From contig JAKCWW010000413.1 of NCBI GenBank assembly GCA_026260175.1, positions 47,096 to 111,095 of the forward strand: a DNA stretch of 64,000 nt, given 5' to 3'. This DNA comes from Reticulitermes lucifugus. Its lineage: Eukaryota; Arthropoda; Insecta; Blattodea; Rhinotermitidae. The notes beneath the pieces were generated by a model. It had not been told where the DNA came from. It did no database searches and was given only the letters and a program-made list of their open reading frames with translations. Both the position numbers and the translations under genes were made by a program. This document shows, piece after piece, positions 51,720 through 62,736 of this stretch (positions within the stretch are counted from its first letter, which is position 1; each line of letters begins with the position of its first letter).

Positions 51720-54700
51720 GATCTTATTTTTAATTTCATACTCTCTTGTGGTCATAAGATTTATATTTGGGGAGGTTTTAGGGATAACTTTAGCAAGGTG
51801 GTTTATTGTATCTTCTGTTGTCATTGTTCATTCTTTCAGCATTTGTTAGGAAAATTTAAAATGTCCATAATATTGTAATCAGTGTGGAGGATGTTACTTG
51901 TGTCTGAATAGACATCTGCTCCAACACTTCATAACAACACTGGATTCAACTTAACCATCTACCAGACCAAAATAAGAATAAAAACAGAATGTGTGGACAA
52001 GACAGCTACATACAAAATATCATCAAGGCTGTGCAAGATATGTGTTTCCAAAAACGCTGTATAGTACAGTCTCCTATGACACCGGGTATACGAATCGTAG
52101 ATGCACAACATATGAATTCTCCGTAAATGATAAGTGATTCTTGTAACATTTTAAATGTGCTAATCCACATTTTAACTGTTATAAAACTAAATCTGACATT
52201 ACAACATGTATTGGTTTAATTGTAAAAGCAAACTCCATTCGTCTTCACCTGAAGACGAAAGCAGTTTCCTTTTGAAACGTTGTGTTGTGTGTTTTATACT
52301 CAGTGATGGAAAAAGTTCTAATACATATCATTGATGTTTCACATGTTACACCATTGTCAAGAAATTACATGGTACATTTAAGTTACGCGTAACTTCCGTG
52401 CATAACCCTTTAACCCACCTCACATAGTAAAACAGTGAAATCTTATTTATATTTTAGTAGAATTCAACAAAATACACTTGTGATGCAATATATATACACC
52501 GTATTATTTTATATTATACTCTGTCTGATATGTTTTGGCTTTGATTGGGACATCATCTGGGAGATACAATTCAAGGGATTAAACATGATATATGAGTATA
52601 AATTTTAATTAGGGAGTGCATCTCATGCATCTTTCCATGTACAAGATACTGTGATACCAGACACAGATTGGTTGGTTCAACATTGATCCTGTGTGTGTGT
52701 ATTGATAATTAAATCTTCAATTATTCAAAAATATTAAAATTTAAAAGGTAATAAGCTTGTTTGACATATTTAGTTATCATAAAATACTCATTAATATGCA
52801 CCTGCATTGACCTCCACCTGTAACACAGTATGGACTCCTATCGATTACTTTCATATTATGATCAAATATTTAATATTGCCACTGCAAAAGTATAGTATTA
52901 TAATTTATAATACCTGAGACACCAGAAGTCCAAGTGCTCTTGATGGCTATTAATTAATTTTAACATTCAGATATTAAGATGTACCAATTTTAATAAGTTT
53001 TAAATATCTCCTTGAAATTGACTGGAAATTTTATAACAATACCGTTACATGAAAGCAAATATGTAATAATTGTATGATAAACACAACACCCAGCTACATT
53101 ATTAATGATCATACATACAATAGTATGATGATACATGTAAGGGAGAGGCCTCTTTCCTCATTACTGTTTACCTTCCTTTGTGTAGAGCTTTTTTTGATGA
53201 TGGCTGCAGTGGCTGAAACTTGTAGCATAATTATGAAGAACTGAATGTTTTTACAATAAGTAAATTGTTGTGTTTACTGTAATTGTGTACAACTGTATAG
53301 TTCTGACAGCAGAACAGGATATATCTTCCTAAGTTCATGGTGAGTATAATCTGTGGGAACAGTTATCAAAGTATTGGGGCATAATATGTATCAGTAATTA
53401 CTAAATAATGTAGAAAGGTTAGTTAATTTAATTTATGCAAATTTTATAATAACATACATAATTGCTTTAACATTGCCATATTGTAATTAACTGGGTAACA
53501 AGCAATAATAAGATATTAGCCCCTCACCAACCACTGGTGTTCCAGAAGAATAGCACAACTGGTATAAATGCTGTTGGTAACACAAAGGCTGTATTGTAAC
53601 TGGGGGTTCCTTTCAGCATTAATCGTAGTGTAAGTTGTCTGTTCTGTTACCGGACAAATTATTGTTCAACTGCAATGATGTTTCCATCTAAGAAATCTGC
53701 TACTCTCATACATATTTTTAGAGAAGGCTTACAGTGAATTGGTTTGTAGATATTTCACCCTTTTATTAAGACATTTAACTTTTGAATACATGTGTCGTTG
53801 TGAAAAAGCTCTTACTGCCACTGATCGATTACATGGATAAAATTACTGGAGCACTAAACTGCAATCTTTGCAGCTTTTGAGCAATTTTGTTGATGTGTTA
53901 TCCTAAGCACATAAATTGTTTGCTTTGGGATAGTTTGTTGTTATATTCTTAATTTCATTTGCTATTGGAGATCTCACTTTGGAAGAGGCTACGGACCTGT
54001 CGTAAGACAGACTACAGAATGAATGATGTAACCTCTGAATACCTTATTGCTAGTGCAGCTCACTTGAACACAGTTTTATATGTATAAACATTGAATTCCT
54101 GAATATTCTCAAATAAATAAAGTATGTAATGTCTCTTCAGCATGGGACAGATGAATATGCATTCAAAGAATGTGTTGTTAGGATCCCAAAGGATTAGAGC
54201 TTACAGGTTTTAACATGTTCATGTGACGCTGAGTCACCATACAGATTTTGCGGCCCGTTGTTATGTGGATTAATGAACTATGTCCAATCAACACACCTCA
54301 CAACTTGACCATTTTGGCTTTAAGTGAAATATGCTGAGCTTGTAGATGCCATAGAATGAACTGACAATACCAAATAGCCCCCTGCCTGTTGTAGTTGTTC
54401 CATGTCAAAAATTGCAAAGAAATGGCCTTCTTTTTTTCCCATGGCACTATTTGTGAAAACAGCTACAGTAGAATGTTAGAATGAACTTTTTTGGACAAAT
54501 TATATTCATTACAATGAAATTTGGATTCAGTAATTGACAATGAAAGCAAATTGATAAATTAAGAATTATTGTCTAAGTCAATGTATTTATGTCAAATAAG
54601 TGATACACTGTATGTTCATTGTGATGTTATTGAGCATAGAAACAATTATTCATATTCTGCTGTTACAACATAAAATGCAGACACAAGAAACAGGATTGTC
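51720..54700. other. CpG-poor intergenic DNA, fragments of repeats only
   Basis: No exon-like frame. Motifs of the CTGAAGA/GAAAC type occur at 52249-52288, 52520-52560 (minus) and 53198-53226, probably old element ends. Confidence 0.45.
53975..54030 (+). pseudogene. extreme 3' coding end of the same LINE as 51289-51714
   Basis: Plus strand: HFGRGYGPVVRQT followed by TACAGAATGAATGA, nearly identical to the corresponding end on the minus strand at 51300-51350. A severely 5'-truncated insertion in the opposite orientation. Confidence 0.75.
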
Positions 54701-54706
54701 GTTATA

Positions 54707-54881
54707 CAGTAGAACCCGGATAAGAAGTCCCCGCATAAGAAGTTCTCCCCTGTAAGAAGTCTGATTTTTAAAGTCCCGAAATGCTATTGCTTTTAATAAG
54801 CTTCCCTCTTAATAAGTCTTCCCGTTTAAGAACTCCCTAATCCTCTGGTGCCTTGAAAGACTTCTTAACAGGGTTCTACTG
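54707..54881. mobile_element. pogo/Tigger-type MITE
   Basis: 175 bp with terminal inverted repeats CAGTAGAACCCGGATAAGAA and (reversed) CAGTAGAACCCTGTTAAGAA, flanked by TA at 54705-54706 and 54882-54883. CAGTRGAACC ends with TA target sites are diagnostic of pogo-group elements. Internally, ATAAGAAGT-like units repeat several times. Confidence 0.9.
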
Positions 54882-55937
54882 TAGTTCAGTTTGGCCCCCA
54901 CAGCATGGCACATCAGTTGTGACGTGTCTCAAGACTTTCAGACACGCTTTGCTCTGTATATGTATGTATAAAACAAGCCAGCATTCAACTTTTGAATGTA
55001 GCTGATTAGATGGTATTACAGTAGGACAGAAAGTGTGCAGTAAGTGCAGATAGGCACAGTATACATTGGCTACAGGTGATGGGGGCAAAATATTCAGATG
55101 GGCAGTCTGATAGTTAAGTAACAGTGACTGAAACAGATGGGATACAGAGCAGGAGCCACAAACAGACCCTCTCCAGCTGTTCTTATTGATGGCAGCACAC
55201 AATTCTTGCACCTAACCCAGTCATCACCAGAAAAGTTCCACAAATGGCACAGTAGTAGGTGCACTGCCCTTGTCACAGAAAATAATAACAAAGTAAAACT
55301 TAGTTACTTATTGCACAAATTATAGTACTTATGTTATGGGTTGAAACAGTGGGAAGTCCAAATGAACTGTAGAAGTCCAAACAAATGGTGTTATAATTGT
55401 CATTGAATAGCTGCATTTTAGAGGCAGTTCTTTGACTGTTTGCTTTGAGTAGTGAGCTTTTATTGCACCATTCTTACTAGCTTTCTACTTCTTCATCTTT
55501 TGTAATGAATGTTTTGCCTCTTATGGGAAGGAAGTGATAAGAGTGGTTGTGTTCAGTGTTTGAAACATAATGTCACTGTTATTTACACCTAAACCCTCCT
55601 ATTAATATGTCATATGAACGCTCAACATTTAGAAATTCTCAGCACTGGCCAGAGATTAGGTACATACAGAGGAAATCACTGTCTGCTTTGTGATCACAGT
55701 GGGGAAGTGAGAGATGTAAAAACTTTTGTAGGCACCCAGAAACCCTTGTAAAGACACAGATGTGCTCTGTTAAGATGTGCTTGTAGTTGTTGTAGTCATC
55801 ATCACCATCATAATCATCGTCATCTAATGCGACCATTCCATGCTCTGGCGCTTAACGTGTAATGCCTTTTGTGCATCATGATGATATTTTCAAGATATAT
55901 GCAGGAGGATGGAGCAAGAAAGATAGTAAATGTTTCT

Positions 55938-56003
55938 ACAGAACAGGTATTAATTACCATCAACACAGCTATGTTGTGTGATGGTAATTAATAACTGTTC
56001 TGT
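55938..56003. repeat. 66-bp palindrome
   Basis: ACAGAACAGGTATTAATTAC onward pairs with GTAATTAATAACTGTTCTGT around AACACAGCTATGTTGTGT. Arms are about 30 bp with two mismatches. Confidence 0.9.
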
Positions 56004-56189
56004 AATTTATACAGTGCAGTGGAATGTCCAAGATAAAAATTAGATGTTTCTTATTCACAAATTTCGATGATACATCTGTCAGTGCTTTCTGAGGTCCAGT
56101 TTTGTGACTCTGAAGATAAGTATTGTTAAGTGTAGGTCTGTGATACTTACTGGAGACTGCATTTCATTGGGATTACTAGCTTATGAGGT

Positions 56190-56420
56190 GTGGCACCATG
56201 AAGTTGGGTAGATAAGTACAAATGAAATGATATGGAGGAAGTTGCTGCCTCCATATTCAGGGTAGAAGAGTTCTTACATTTGGCCCTGAAACTGGAGTCA
56301 TCAGGTTCCTTTGAAACATTGCTATGTGTCTGTCAAACTACAAGGCATGGCATTGTTAAGCCCATAATCATAGTACTACATGCCATGAGAACCTTAGATC
56401 TCGCATGCATATCCGTATCG
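56190..56420 (+). repeat. dispersed repeat, family F, diverged
   Basis: TATGGAGGAAGTTGCTGCCT with CCTCCATATTCAGGGTAG resembles 31500-31545. GAGAACCTTAGATCTCGCAT resembles the family F 3' module. Confidence 0.45.
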
Positions 56421-56424
56421 TTCA

Positions 56425-58460
56425 GATTAGTCTGAAATTACTTTCCTAGCTCAATTAGGGACATGGTTAAGCAGTTTTACAAGCTGTGCCATTACAGCTG
56501 GATTACAAGGTGCAGATGCTTAGAATTTGGCCTTTTCCTTTCTGTAGGGCCTACAAGCTTAGCAAATTTAACTGGAATATTACAGTGTGTTGAAAACTGC
56601 ACTTTTGTGCTTGAGTTTAGCGTACAGTGGTGAATTTTGCACGCTCTGGATCTGTAGATATTGTGCATATTGCTTGCAGTGTGTACTTAAACAGTAGAAG
56701 TGGGAGACCATATTGGTTACAGTGTTTGTTGTAAACAAGAACATAATTGTAATTAATAACCAGACAATAAAAATCAGGCAGTTGAATTATGCTTTGTGTG
56801 GATGCAACTTGTATAATGACAAGCTCTTGAACACTCAGTGAACTGCTGTAGGCTGAACCCTTTCCTGTCCTTTTCGTTTGAACCTGACTCATACCAGCTA
56901 CAGTGGGTGAACAATGCAGGAACAACTTGCAATAAACTACTAATGAAAAATAAAGTCCTGCTACCTGTTGCTGTGTGTGTGAACTGCTAAAAGTGATGTC
57001 AAAAACAGTAAAGAGCAAAGGTAGATAACACTTAGCACATGAGTATAAGGAGGTGATAAATTGTAAAGTTTGTGGCAGAAGCTTCCAGCAGCATGGCAGT
57101 ATATGAAAATAATTATGTTGGAAGCCTTCTGGCAGACAATGAGCAAGGGTTACTATTTTAAATAATGTTATTGACATGGATTTTGTCTTCACTGAGATGA
57201 CGTTCCTTGCACCCAAGAACAACAGAATCCTTTATATAAGAGTGACCTAAGCAGAACATAATATGGTCCCAGAGTAGTGTAAGTCTATTTGCTTGTGAAC
57301 AGCATTTTCCAGAGGTCTGTTTGCATCCTAGGTGACCTTGAAGGCAGTTTTATTTCCTGCAAATTGTGGTGGTGAAGTGGTTGTGTGTGCACAGTGTGTC
57401 TTAAACCAGATGCCATTAAGGCCATGGATTCCAACACTGTAAAAAGACTGCATTTCTCAGTAAATACAGCACAATCATAGAGTTCTGAGTCTGTTCCAAG
57501 ACTGTTGGAAAGTCCTGCATTTTATCAGAGAGCTGAGCTGCTCTCACCTGGCAATGGCTGTGTGCACAGTGATCAGCTTTTGAAAAGAAAGGAAAAAAAT
57601 TGTCACCTTGCCACAAAGCATTCTGTGCATTTTAGTAGCTTCCTGTAGGTTTCAGTGTCATGAGGTTTCTGTAGGTCAGTGTGACTCAGGGACTGAAAAA
57701 CAGTTTGTTGAAAGTTCATGAATTTTGCCATATAGAGAGCTTAATTTAATAAGTTAAAGAGTTACAACATATTCACAAAGAACGAATTACACAGCTGTTA
57801 CATTAATCACTACACATCACAGAATCTTTGTTAATAACAGGACTACAGCCACATGTTTTGGCCAGTGTCAGCCATTCTCATGCCTATTCCAGACACTTAA
57901 GTTCAATGTAAGGCATCCATAGAATCAGTCCACATTACAATTTTGTACAAAACAATGCATTCAGGGAATCAATCTCTTTCATGATTTAATACAAACCAAC
58001 ACAGTTACTAGTAAATATCACTACCTGAATTTATTTACTATTACAAACATTATGTTATGTGTTAAAATATTATTTTCACAGTCAACTGTAAAGTTGAATC
58101 TGTAATACACACTTAACATTGAAGATAAATAAGAATATAATTATCTTAATCCATTGTGAAATAATATTCTGTAGCAGCGTATCCCAGTACAGAACCAGTA
58201 TTGTATGAGTTGGAAGAACTAACATATAACTAGTAAATCATGTGTCTGATTCATTTCAAGCATGCGCCTTCATCAGTGGATGGTTCTTTACCCGAGTAAT
58301 ATGTTAGTAATAAATAATACATGACATGTACTGATTAACATAACAGCTGTGTAATTTTTTTGTGAATCTGTTGAATTGCATTAATAAGCACTGGTATGCA
58401 TAGAGTTATGGTTCATAATAAGTAGAAATATAAGAGTACTGTGTGCAAAATTAAGTGAAA
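56425..58460. other. CpG-poor intergenic DNA, no gene supported
   Basis: A 201-codon minus-strand open frame (56617-57222) has no recognisable domain, no RT motifs and no splice context. ACATGTTTTGGCC at 57857 and TTTCAAGCATGCGCC at 58250 are further element-end motifs. Confidence 0.4.
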
Positions 58461-58465
58461 CAGTA

Positions 58466-58492
58466 TATTATTATTATTATTATTATTATTAT
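58466..58492. repeat. (ATT)n microsatellite
   Basis: About nine units, ending in an ATC transition. Confidence 0.95.
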
Positions 58493-58593
58493 CATTATCA
58501 CTACTACTATTACTTAGCAAGCAGGCATTAAAGGCAGCATATTACGAGTAAAGCACGTTTCAAATATTAAATATTGTGACTGTTACGGTAATA

Positions 58594-59394
58594 TGAGGGA
58601 TGCCCAAAAAGTAATGCCCCTTAATTTTTTTCAGTAAATATTTATCCCAAAGTCATGAAAATTACACATTATGAAGAGTGATGGTTTGACTCAATGCCCT
58701 ATTTTTCCACAAAGTCTCCATTCACTTTACTTCCTTGCGCCAATGAGGAACACATTGTCGTGTTAGTATCATAACTTGTACTGCTCACTCAACTAAGTTC
58801 TCACTGGGCGAATCACGTTGTCACCATTCTTCAGGGCTCCAAATACGTAGAAATCTGAGGGTGCTAGGTCGGGGCTGTTGGGTGGATGGGGTTAACACTG
58901 TCCAACCAAATTTTGTGATGGCTTCCCGAGTCTTCAAACTTGTGTGCGGCCTGGCATTGTCATGCTGAAGCAAGATTTCTTCTTGTGAGGCCGAACTCGT
59001 TTGAAACGCTTCCAGAGTTCTTTCAGCGGCCTGTTGTAGGCGTCGGATGTCTCCCCTCTCGGCATCGCATCCACAAGAATCACTCCTTCACAGTCCCAAA
59101 TGAGATCGATCGTGACCTTGCCCGCTGACGGGGAATTTTTTCTTCGGGGGAGATTGGGGATGATCCATTACAAGGATTACCTTTATGTCTCCGGTCCAAA
59201 ATGATGGATCCAGGTTTTATCTGCTGTAACAATCCGGGATAAAAAGGTCTCTCCCTCAGCTTCAGATTGGGAGTCGATGCTGCAATGGTGGTCAGAAATC
59301 TTTACAATTTCGTACATAAATTCCGGGAACTTCATACTGGCTTTGGTACTGGCAGAGAGAAAAAAACCGCGGGGCATTAATTTCTGGGCAAGCT
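58594..59394 (-). pseudogene. mariner element, internally deleted, transposase dead
   Basis: The minus strand encodes FLSRIVTADKTWIHHFGPET (first DDE-motif block; the usual D-E-T-W reads D-K-T-W here) and, in other frames, EEILLQHDNARPHTSLKTRE (second catalytic block) and ITKFGWTVL. Stops and frameshifts are many. Terminal repeats: TGCCCAAAAAGTAATGCCCC at about 58600 and, reversed, TTGCCCAGAAATTAATGCCC ending at about 59390, each next to TA. At about 800 bp it is shorter than the usual 1.3 kb, and the N-terminal helix-turn-helix part is missing. Confidence 0.88.
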
Positions 59395-59399
59395 TACGT

Positions 59400-59860
59400 A
59401 CTACACACACTAGCAAAAATTATGTTCTGTTGGGCATTGGCGTCTATGGAACTACGTGGTGTTAGTTTTGTTAACGTATTTACCATACTGAAGTGTTTCA
59501 AAAAAAGCTACTGTTAACATGATGTTTACGTCATGTCGCACGCCACTGTTTCTGAAGGTACTGTTACAAGCTTTACTTGCGCTTGGTGGCTTATGGGCAC
59601 CGGTACGAACCAAAACAGGCATTTCCCGATTGTCGAGGAACACCTCCAGAACAGAATTACACCACAGGCATCACCCGCATGTATGACTTAATTTGTTCCT
59701 GGACGATCGTTGCAAAGCAAGCTGGTGGGTCATCTGAATCATCAAAATGTAATCCTATTAGAAAGGTAGGGGGAGGTGACTCGGTGTAAACTTGTTTTTG
59801 GAGGGCTTTTCTATGCCTGTTTGCCGTATGTACAGGTTTTCGCCATCAGGTGTGCACACA
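59400..59860. other. CpG-rich unassigned stretch
   Basis: Small open frames (59452-59643 minus, 59577-59789 plus) have no motifs. Nothing else recognised. Confidence 0.35.
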
Positions 59861-59864
59861 GAAA

Positions 59865-60245
59865 TTCTCATTGGGGTGTGGGCGTCTGACCCTGAGGCTA
59901 TATATAATTTCATTTTAAAAATTGTCATAAATCATGCGAGTAGAATTGTAACGTAGCACAGTTTACAGCTGCATTTATATACGTACAAATATAAGTACAT
60001 ATTCCATGACTCGCTCACCCAATTTAAATCACAAGGTCTAATCTTGTTTTTTTAAATTTCATCTAAGACGTCTTAAGTTTTTTATTTGATTTTTCAAAAT
60101 TGTAATGTACTAGTCATCAGCCGATTTCAGTGGCTGATTTCGGCTGAAGGGCAAATCACGTAAAAGTTTTATAAAATCGCGTTTACAAAATCTGTTTTTT
60201 ATACTTCGATTTGGGGGGCTGCAGCCCCCGGGTGCGCCCCTGTTT
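59865..60245 (-). repeat. unclassified dispersed repeat, copy 2
   Basis: Inverted copy of 9055-9385, including GTACTAGTCATCAGC, CTGATTTCGGCTGAAGGGC and a CAGCCCCCGGGTGCGCCCC end. It appears to contain an internal duplication of CCGATTTCAGTGGCTGATTT relative to copy 1. Confidence 0.75.
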
Positions 60246-60249
60246 GCCA

Positions 60250-61120
60250 TTATTGTGGGGGGTCCTTTTCCTTATTATTATAAAGGTTGCAAAAGCGAGG
60301 GGGTTACAAGTTGACCTGTTGAAATTTGTAACAGCAGTTAAAGAAATACACGCAAGATAAAATCACGTCCATGCAGCATGTATTATTAAGGGGGAGCGGA
60401 TACAAAGGGAAGTAGTGGCAAAAGTAGAGCTGAAAATAAGTGGGACGTGTCAGGTGTAGTGAAATCTGCATCACTGGAAGTGTATCGTAATATTCTCAGG
60501 TGAAGCACATCAAGCAGAGTATGCAGCCGACCATCAAAAGAACACGTCTGTTCCTGGTGACACTGCGGAATGCTGTTCTGGGAGAAAGATGCAGAATTTA
60601 GTGTTACTATACGCCCAGTATAACTTGCAGCTCTAATCCCTAAACCTAATCATTCGATCAGTCAGTCCAAACTGTCGCAACCTCTTTACCTTATCCACTT
60701 CAACGTTATCAGTTACGGTCTCCTGGGATGTGATGCCGTGTCTACCAAACTACACAGCATTACATCGCAGAAGGCCACTAACTTGATGCTACCTTGAGAA
60801 CTTCAGTCTTCAATTATGGTCTGTATGTTACATTTCTCATTGAAAGTCTCGTGTCCTGTCCACACCCACAATAACACAACTGTACCAACTCTGGTTTTAG
60901 AACCCGAAGGCCCAGTAATGCTGGTGGACGTGATCTTGAATCTAACAATACTAGATGTAGTACAATACATTACGTAGTACCGTAATCATACATATATTCA
61001 TTCATACAATAACAATACTACGAGACGATATATCCACAGTTCCGGACTCAGCCTAGCAGCTCTAGAAGCTGGAGAAATTGAGTCCTACAAGTCAGTCCCG
61101 AATAATACATCATCAGAACT
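60250..61120. other. intergenic, family F fragment at 60690-60830
   Basis: CTCCTGGGATGTGATGCCGT and CACAGCATTACATCGCAGAA with GGCCACTAACTTG represent family F modules. No gene supported. Confidence 0.4.
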
Positions 61121-61129
61121 ACCAGTGCC

Positions 61130-61520
61130 ATGGGAGTGTTAAATTCAGTTAGTAGTATTGTAGGTAATTTCACATTGTATGTCTCTTGCCGCTTTCCAGT
61201 ACATTTTCTTGTAGCAGTGTGGTACATACTGGACGTTACAACACCTCGGTCAAATGCGGGATTTAAGGTTCTCTCATTAGTGTTGTGGTATGTTGTTGGG
61301 CGAGTGCTTCCCGCTGTTCCTTCGAAAGGTCTGGAACCACTCGCCCAACGACACAGCATCATACATCCTAAAACACCCGAATGCCTCTTTGCAGCAGCAG
61401 TATTTGGATACGCACGCCGAAAGTGTTGTGAGACTGTTGAGAGAGAAGGGTTGTGACGTTACGTTTGTAAATACAGTGCCACAGCAAAAGGCGAATTTAC
61501 AGGCTTTCGCAGCGGTGCAG
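61130..61520 (+). other. unassigned region with overlapping open frames
   Basis: Frames 61130-61456 (+), 61290-61565 (+) and 61277-61558 (-) overlap. The frame at 61290 includes NHSPNDTASYILKHPNASLQ and looks compositionally protein-like, but I recognise no family; it may belong to a transposon. An inverted pair GGGCGAGTG/CACTCGCCC lies at 61299-61345. Confidence 0.25.
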
Positions 61521-61522
61521 TT

Positions 61523-61712
61523 GAAGTCTCCGTTCTTCTGGAATATGTGCCGCGTCACTGGATGATTGGTGCCCCGACATTCGAGACAAGCGTGGTTTTA
61601 TCTTCAAAGGTCGCATGTCCACTGAAGATAAGACCACTACGATGTCTCAAAACGTCTGGCACCAATCATCCACTGACGAGGCGCCATATCCCAGAAGAAC
61701 GAAGACTTCAAC
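61523..61712. mobile_element. 190-bp foldback element
   Basis: GAAGTCTCCGTTCTTCTGG and CACTGGATGATTGGTGCC on the left pair with GGCACCAATCATCCACTG and CCAGAAGAACGAAGACTTC on the right. Nested inside, GTGGTTTTATCTTC pairs with GAAGATAAGACCAC. It is nearly symmetric over its whole length. Confidence 0.9.
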
Positions 61713-61884
61713 TCCACTGGTACGACTAAACATACACTGCGGAATTAACTAGAGTACTGCTGTTGAACTTTATACTCCCACGATGCAGGTACTTCTGATC
61801 AGCGATGGTGCTGTTGTGTGGATGTATGGGGGGAAATTACACTAATGCGCAATTTATCAGTGGGTTCTGTACCTTTAGTACGCG

Positions 61885-62660
61885 ATCGAACATTGTGGTC
61901 TAGTGGATAAGAAACTAGACCGATCACCTTAGGATGACAAGTTCGAGACCAAAGCAAGGTGACCCAAAAGAGACCGAGTCAGAAAAATTTTTCTATCGAA
62001 GATCCTTTGCACCACAATTTATCAGGAAGTTCGAAAATTATTTATCTCAATAAGAACGTCGTGGTCTAGTGGTCAAGGCACTGGGCTGACAAAATTTATG
62101 ATCAGCAGTTCGAGGCCGGCAGGCAGCAAGGACTTGCAATACAGAATTTTTCTGCTAAATTTCCTTGGCCTCACACCTTATCAGGAAGGTCCAAAATTGT
62201 TATTTGAACAAGAACTTCGTGGTCTAGTGGATAACGCACTGGGCTTACAAACTTTATAATCAGCAGTTCGAGTTCGAGACCGGCAGGCAGCAAGGACTTG
62301 TAATACAGAAATTTTTCTGCTAAACTTCCTTGGTCTCACACCTTATCAGGAAGGTCCAAAATTGTTATTTGAACAAGAACTCCGTGGTCTAGTGGATAAC
62401 GCACTGGGCTTACAAACTTTATGATCAGCAGTTCGAGTTCGAGACCGGCAGGCAGCAAGTGCTTATAATACAGAAAATTTTCTGCTCAACTTCCTTGGCC
62501 TCACAACATATCAGGAACGTCCAAAATTATTATTTCAACAAGAACTTCGTGGTGTAGTGGATAAGACATCGGCCAAGTAATCCAAGGTTCAGCAGTTCGA
62601 GTCCAGCCGCTTCCAGGATCCTGAAAGGCAGCACGACATCTGGGAGCTACTGCAAGAAGT
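61885..62660 (+). repeat. tandem array of tRNA-like (SINE-like) units, 4.6 copies
   Basis: Units start near 61885, 62049, 62209, 62374 and 62539. Each has an A box TGGTCTAGTGG (61896, 62062, 62220, 62385; TGGTGTAGTGG at 62550) and a B-box-like GTTCGAGACC/GTTCGAGTCC about 45 bp later (61941, 62108, about 62266, about 62431, 62595). Then follow GGCAGGCAGCAAGGACTTG, TTTTTCTGCTAAA and CTTATCAGGAAGGTCCAAAA. Spacing of the A boxes is 166, 158, 165 and 165. The middle units are most alike, while the first and last differ in body. A-box wording resembles tRNA-Glu or tRNA-Val, but no unit forms an acceptor stem I can see. Confidence 0.92.
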
Positions 62661-62736
62661 GTGACAGAGAAGTTAGGAGCACAAGAAGAAGAAAAAAATA
62701 TATATTCTAGTACAATCCCCGTGACAAAAATTTTTA

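Noticed and set aside
56617-57222. 201-codon minus-strand open frame, longest outside the LRR gene
   Set aside because: No motif, no RT or transposase blocks, low-complexity AT-rich context, no splice or promoter support. Likely chance or repeat-derived.
61896-61955. true tRNA-Glu or tRNA-Val gene in the tandem array
   Set aside because: The A box fits, but anticodon arm and acceptor pairing are not convincing in any unit.
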